Assembly: GCA_028551475.1 (NCBI GenBank)
Contig: CM052359.1
Span: 16,307,583 to 16,371,582, forward strand
DNA from: Casuarina equisetifolia
Lineage: Eukaryota; Streptophyta; Magnoliopsida; Fagales; Casuarinaceae
Reading direction: 5' to 3'
Length of the DNA: 64,000 nucleotides
Position 1 is the first letter of the stretch, and each line of letters opens with the position of its first letter. Shown here piece by piece: positions 61,261 to 64,000 of the stretch. The position numbers were made by a program, and so were the translations under genes. Below the pieces are notes generated by a model. It was not told the DNA's origin. It saw only the letters and a program-made list of their open reading frames with translations, and ran no database searches.

Positions 61261-61477
61261 ATTTTCTTTGGCTTGATTTGAGACAAGAAGGCTTGATGTT
61301 CACATGTGTTGTGATATCTAGATTGTGTATTTACTCTATTTGTGAGATCTCCTAAGATATGTTATTGATCTTCCTCACTTTTAACTCTAGGGAAGGAAAA
61401 ATCTCTTCTATCATTATATCCTTGTTCATTTGAACTCGATTCAAAATCATCTTCAAATTGTACATGAATAGATTCTT

Positions 61478-62144
61478 CTACCAATAGAGTTCTTTTGTTG
61501 AAAACTCTATATGCTTTGCTAGTATGAAAGTAACCAAGAAATATGCCTCATCACTCTTGGAATCTAACTTCCCAAATGACTCTTTATCGTGATTTAACAC
61601 AAAAAATTTACTTCCAAACACATGAAAGTATGAAATAATTGGTTTCTTACCAAAGAATAGTTCAAATGGAGTCTTTTTCAAGATGGGTCTTAAAAATGCT
61701 CAATTTGAAATATAACAGGTTGTACTTACAAATTCTCTCCAGAAATGTTTAGGAAGGTTATACTCACACATCATAGTCCTAACCATTTCTTAGAGTGTCC
61801 TATTTTTTTTTCTACAACACCATTTTGTTGTGGTGTCCTAAGGGCTGAAAAATTATAAGAAATACCATTCTTGGAGTAGAATTTCTCAAATAGGTGATTG
61901 TCAAATTCACCACCGTAATTTGTCCTAATCTTACTTATAGTGAGATCTTTATCATTTTTAATCATTTTAGAGAAATTAACAAATTTCTCAAATGCTTCAT
62001 CTTTCCTAGCAAGTAGATATACCCATGTATATCTTGTATAGTCATCTACTATGACTAAGGCATAATATTTATCACTTATGGTAGCCATTATCAAAGGACC
62101 AAATAGATCCATATGTATGAGTTTTAAAGGTCTTGATGTAGACA
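61478..62144 (-). pseudogene. Cop-5 integrase core and C-terminus
   Basis: The core reads PLKLIHMDLFGPL, IVDDYTRYTWVYLLARKDEAF, TNYGGEFDN (the second catalytic D is changed to N) and TPQQNGVVEKK. The C-terminal block KPIISYFHVFGSKFFVLNH follows in a second frame. The HHCC zinc region lies in the preceding open frame. Confidence 0.87.
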
Positions 62145-63540
62145 CTACTTGCTTTGGTTTAGAGCTACTTTGTTGTGTTTACCCTTTGCACATGCATCAC
62201 ACAAGTTCTTTTTATCAAAATTTAGTTCAAGTAATCCCCTAACTAAACCATTATTGCATAATTTTTCTATCAACCCTAAACTAGCATGTCCAAGTTTTCT
62301 ATGCCACAGCCAAGCATCTACATTATGATTCATAGTCAAACATGTATGTTCATTTGTTAATTTACTAAGATCAAACACATAAATATTATCTTTTCTTTTT
62401 CCAATAATTTTCACATTATTCTCAACATTTTCAACAAAGCATAATTCTTTTCTAAATATGATTTTGAAGTCATTATCACATAATTGACTTATGCTTAACA
62501 AGTTAAACTTCAACTCATCAATATACAATACATTAGATATAAAAAGGGTTTTTGAGTTACCTATGGTGCTTATACCCCTGATTCTTCCTTTAGAGTTATC
62601 TCTAAAAGACATAGTGCCTTTAGATCTTAACTCAAGTGTTGAAAAGAGCTTCATCATCCTAGTTATATGTTGGGAACACCTGTTATCCAGAATCCACAAC
62701 TTTTTGTATTTCTTGTTGTTTATATTCATACTCAAGGCCTCAAGTTCTTCTTTTAAGATTGTAGTTGTGATTAAGCAGAGGTGAGCAACTTCTTCTTGTT
62801 CTTCCTCTTCTAAAGAAGAGCTTTCATCATCCCAAGCAGTAATCATTGCCTTTTTCTTACCTTTGTTGTTCTTCCCTTTAAGTAGGGGATAGTCAACCTT
62901 GATATGTCCAAGCTTTCTATACTCAAAGCACAAGTTATCCTTAGAATCATGTGTTTCTTTCTTCCTAGGTTGTCCCACATTTTTACCTAAACCCATTTTT
63001 AGAAACTTTCTAAACTTTCTTGCTATTAAAGCAACCTCATCACTTTCAGACTCTATCTCTTCATTCTTTTCTACTTCTACTTTTAAAGCAAGTGACTTCA
63101 TGTTTTATTTTTCTTTTACTCTTCTTTGTAATTGCATTTCATGACTCTTTAATGATCCCAATAGATCATCTAAGGTTAAGCTATCTAGATCATGAGCTTC
63201 CTCTATGGCCATCTTCTTAGGATCCCAACTTTCAGTTAGAAACATTAACATTTTCCTAACCATTTCCTCATTTGTGTAGGTCTTTCCTAGCAGCTTAAGT
63301 TTAGACATAATCTCAGTGAATCTACCAAACATATCACTTACAGTTTCAGTAATCATGAGTAAGCATAGTAACTTTAGAAGACTTTACTTTCTTAGTACCT
63401 TCATAGATAACTTTTAACTTTTCCCATATTTCTTTACCAATGAGACAAGAAGATACTTTATTGAATTCATAAGATTTCAACCCACTATAAATCATATTCA
63501 TAGCCTTAGCATTTACACCCATGATTTTGGATTCATTTTT
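62145..63540 (-). pseudogene. Cop-5 gag-protease-integrase N-terminus with internal deletion
   Basis: Gag begins inside the core (SKNES near 63540). It continues through MFGRFTEIMSKLKLLGKTYT, WDPKKMAIEEAHDLDSLT and a decayed first knuckle (CFEYRKLGHIKVDY, two cysteines replaced by Y). After LKEELEAL the frame jumps to SMNINNKKYKKLWILDNRC, so about 600 bp of coiled coil and second knuckle are missing. Gag and protease are therefore in one 318-codon frame, 63101-62145. The protease D-S-G reads D-N-R. The frame ends in the HHCC integrase zinc region (AWLWHRKLGHA, CDAC). A stop at 63103 splits it from upstream gag. Confidence 0.85.
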
Positions 63541-63550
63541 ACTCCATTTT

Positions 63551-64000
63551 ATAAGGTTTTATGGCTAACCAAAAATAGGGGGGGTTTAATTGGTTTCTTA
63601 GGTTTTAGCTTTATTTTTCTATTCTTTTAGATTTCATGCAAGATTGTCATTCAACACAATTATATCAAAGCATATAATCAAAAAATTAAGACAAGATAAG
63701 GGAGCTCAAAGGTTTACACAGTGGTTTGACCTTTTACACTTACTTCCACCCTCTTTTCCTTTGACTCAAACCAAGTTGAAGTTACTTTACTTTAAGCTAG
63801 GAGAAATCCTCTCCTACACTTCACAACTCCTCAACAAGGAGTTATTTGTTCCATGATTACAAAGCTTAGGTTGAATCAACCTTATTACATTAAGCAAATT
63901 CTCAAATATATAATGTGTGTGAGGAATAATGCTTCTCAAAGAGCTAATTGAAGATATGTAAATTTAATTCAAGCTTTACTCATGAAAACCCTAAATTTTC
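63551..64000 (-). repeat. Cop-5 5' LTR, partial
   Basis: The plus strand starts TAAGGTTTTATGGCTAACC with the family block CACCCTCTTTTCCTTTGA and a CAACTCCTCAACAAGGAGTTAT block, and runs off the window edge. Confidence 0.88.

Larger units (their letters stand above)
60393..64000 (-). mobile_element. Cop-5, copia element of the Cop-1 family, truncated
   Basis: Right to left: partial 5' LTR (from the window edge to 63551), gag, protease, integrase and RT, ending at the YRGMI block where the Cop-4 LTR begins. The 3' part of RT, RNase H and the 3' LTR are missing. The gag start and primer binding site are deleted, since the LTR joins gag directly at 63550. The gag coiled coil and second knuckle are also deleted. 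Confidence 0.87.

Noticed and set aside
1-64000. CRISPR arrays, tRNA or rRNA genes, bacterial operons, endogenous pararetrovirus
   Set aside because: No regular spaced repeats, no cloverleaf or rRNA sequence, and no movement or coat protein motifs were seen; introns and LTR elements show a plant nuclear genome.

Overview
This window is nuclear DNA of a flowering plant, most likely a eudicot. It is AT-rich, holds one intact gene of 22 exons joined by GT-AG introns, and is otherwise filled with nested LTR retrotransposons. The species cannot be fixed from the sequence alone; a woody eudicot with long TE-rich introns is a guess.

Layout. (1) 1-16092: two related Ty1/copia elements with LTRs of about 1.5 kb, tail to tail. 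Cop-1 (+, entering from the left edge, ending at 9003) sits inside the 3' LTR of Cop-2 (-, 9004-16092). A 1.6-kb solo LTR with a 5-bp target duplication is inserted in the RNase H region of Cop-1. (2) 16093-17469: remnant of another copia element, then unassigned sequence. (3) 17470-23760: a full-length but decayed Ale/Retrofit-type copia element (Ale-1) with 0.2-kb LTRs and target duplication GTTTT, itself split by a 1.26-kb solo LTR. (4) 23766-45464: promoter and complete gene for plastid LepA (elongation factor 4), 687 codons. Its introns carry a copia fossil, two tandem duplications, a GT microsatellite and three long G tracts. (5) 45465-48712: downstream region with a LINE RNase H remnant and a minus-strand copia RT remnant. 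(6) 48713-64000: minus-strand stack of Cop-3 (truncated), a gypsy 3' end, Cop-4 and Cop-5. Cop-4 is a non-autonomous element with two LTRs and a gag reading frame but no protease, integrase, RT or RNase H. Cop-5 is truncated at both visible sides.

The only gene likely to serve the host is LepA: a translational GTPase with a chloroplast-type leader, acting on plastid 70S ribosomes. A TATA box at 24080 overlaps an upstream ATG and so supports the start at 24127. Ale-1 ends about 320 bp upstream of that TATA box.

The retrotransposon genes are mostly broken by stops and frameshifts. Comparing Cop-1 with Cop-2 shows that most Cop-1 stops arose by C-to-T or G-to-A changes. The autonomous family (Cop-1, Cop-2) has a gag with two CCHC zinc knuckles on either side of a coiled coil. 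Cop-4 kept and lengthened the coiled coil but lost the first knuckle and all of pol, while Cop-5 lost the coiled coil and fused gag to protease. I found no wholly new molecular system; the non-autonomous Cop-3/Cop-4 lineage is the most unusual item.
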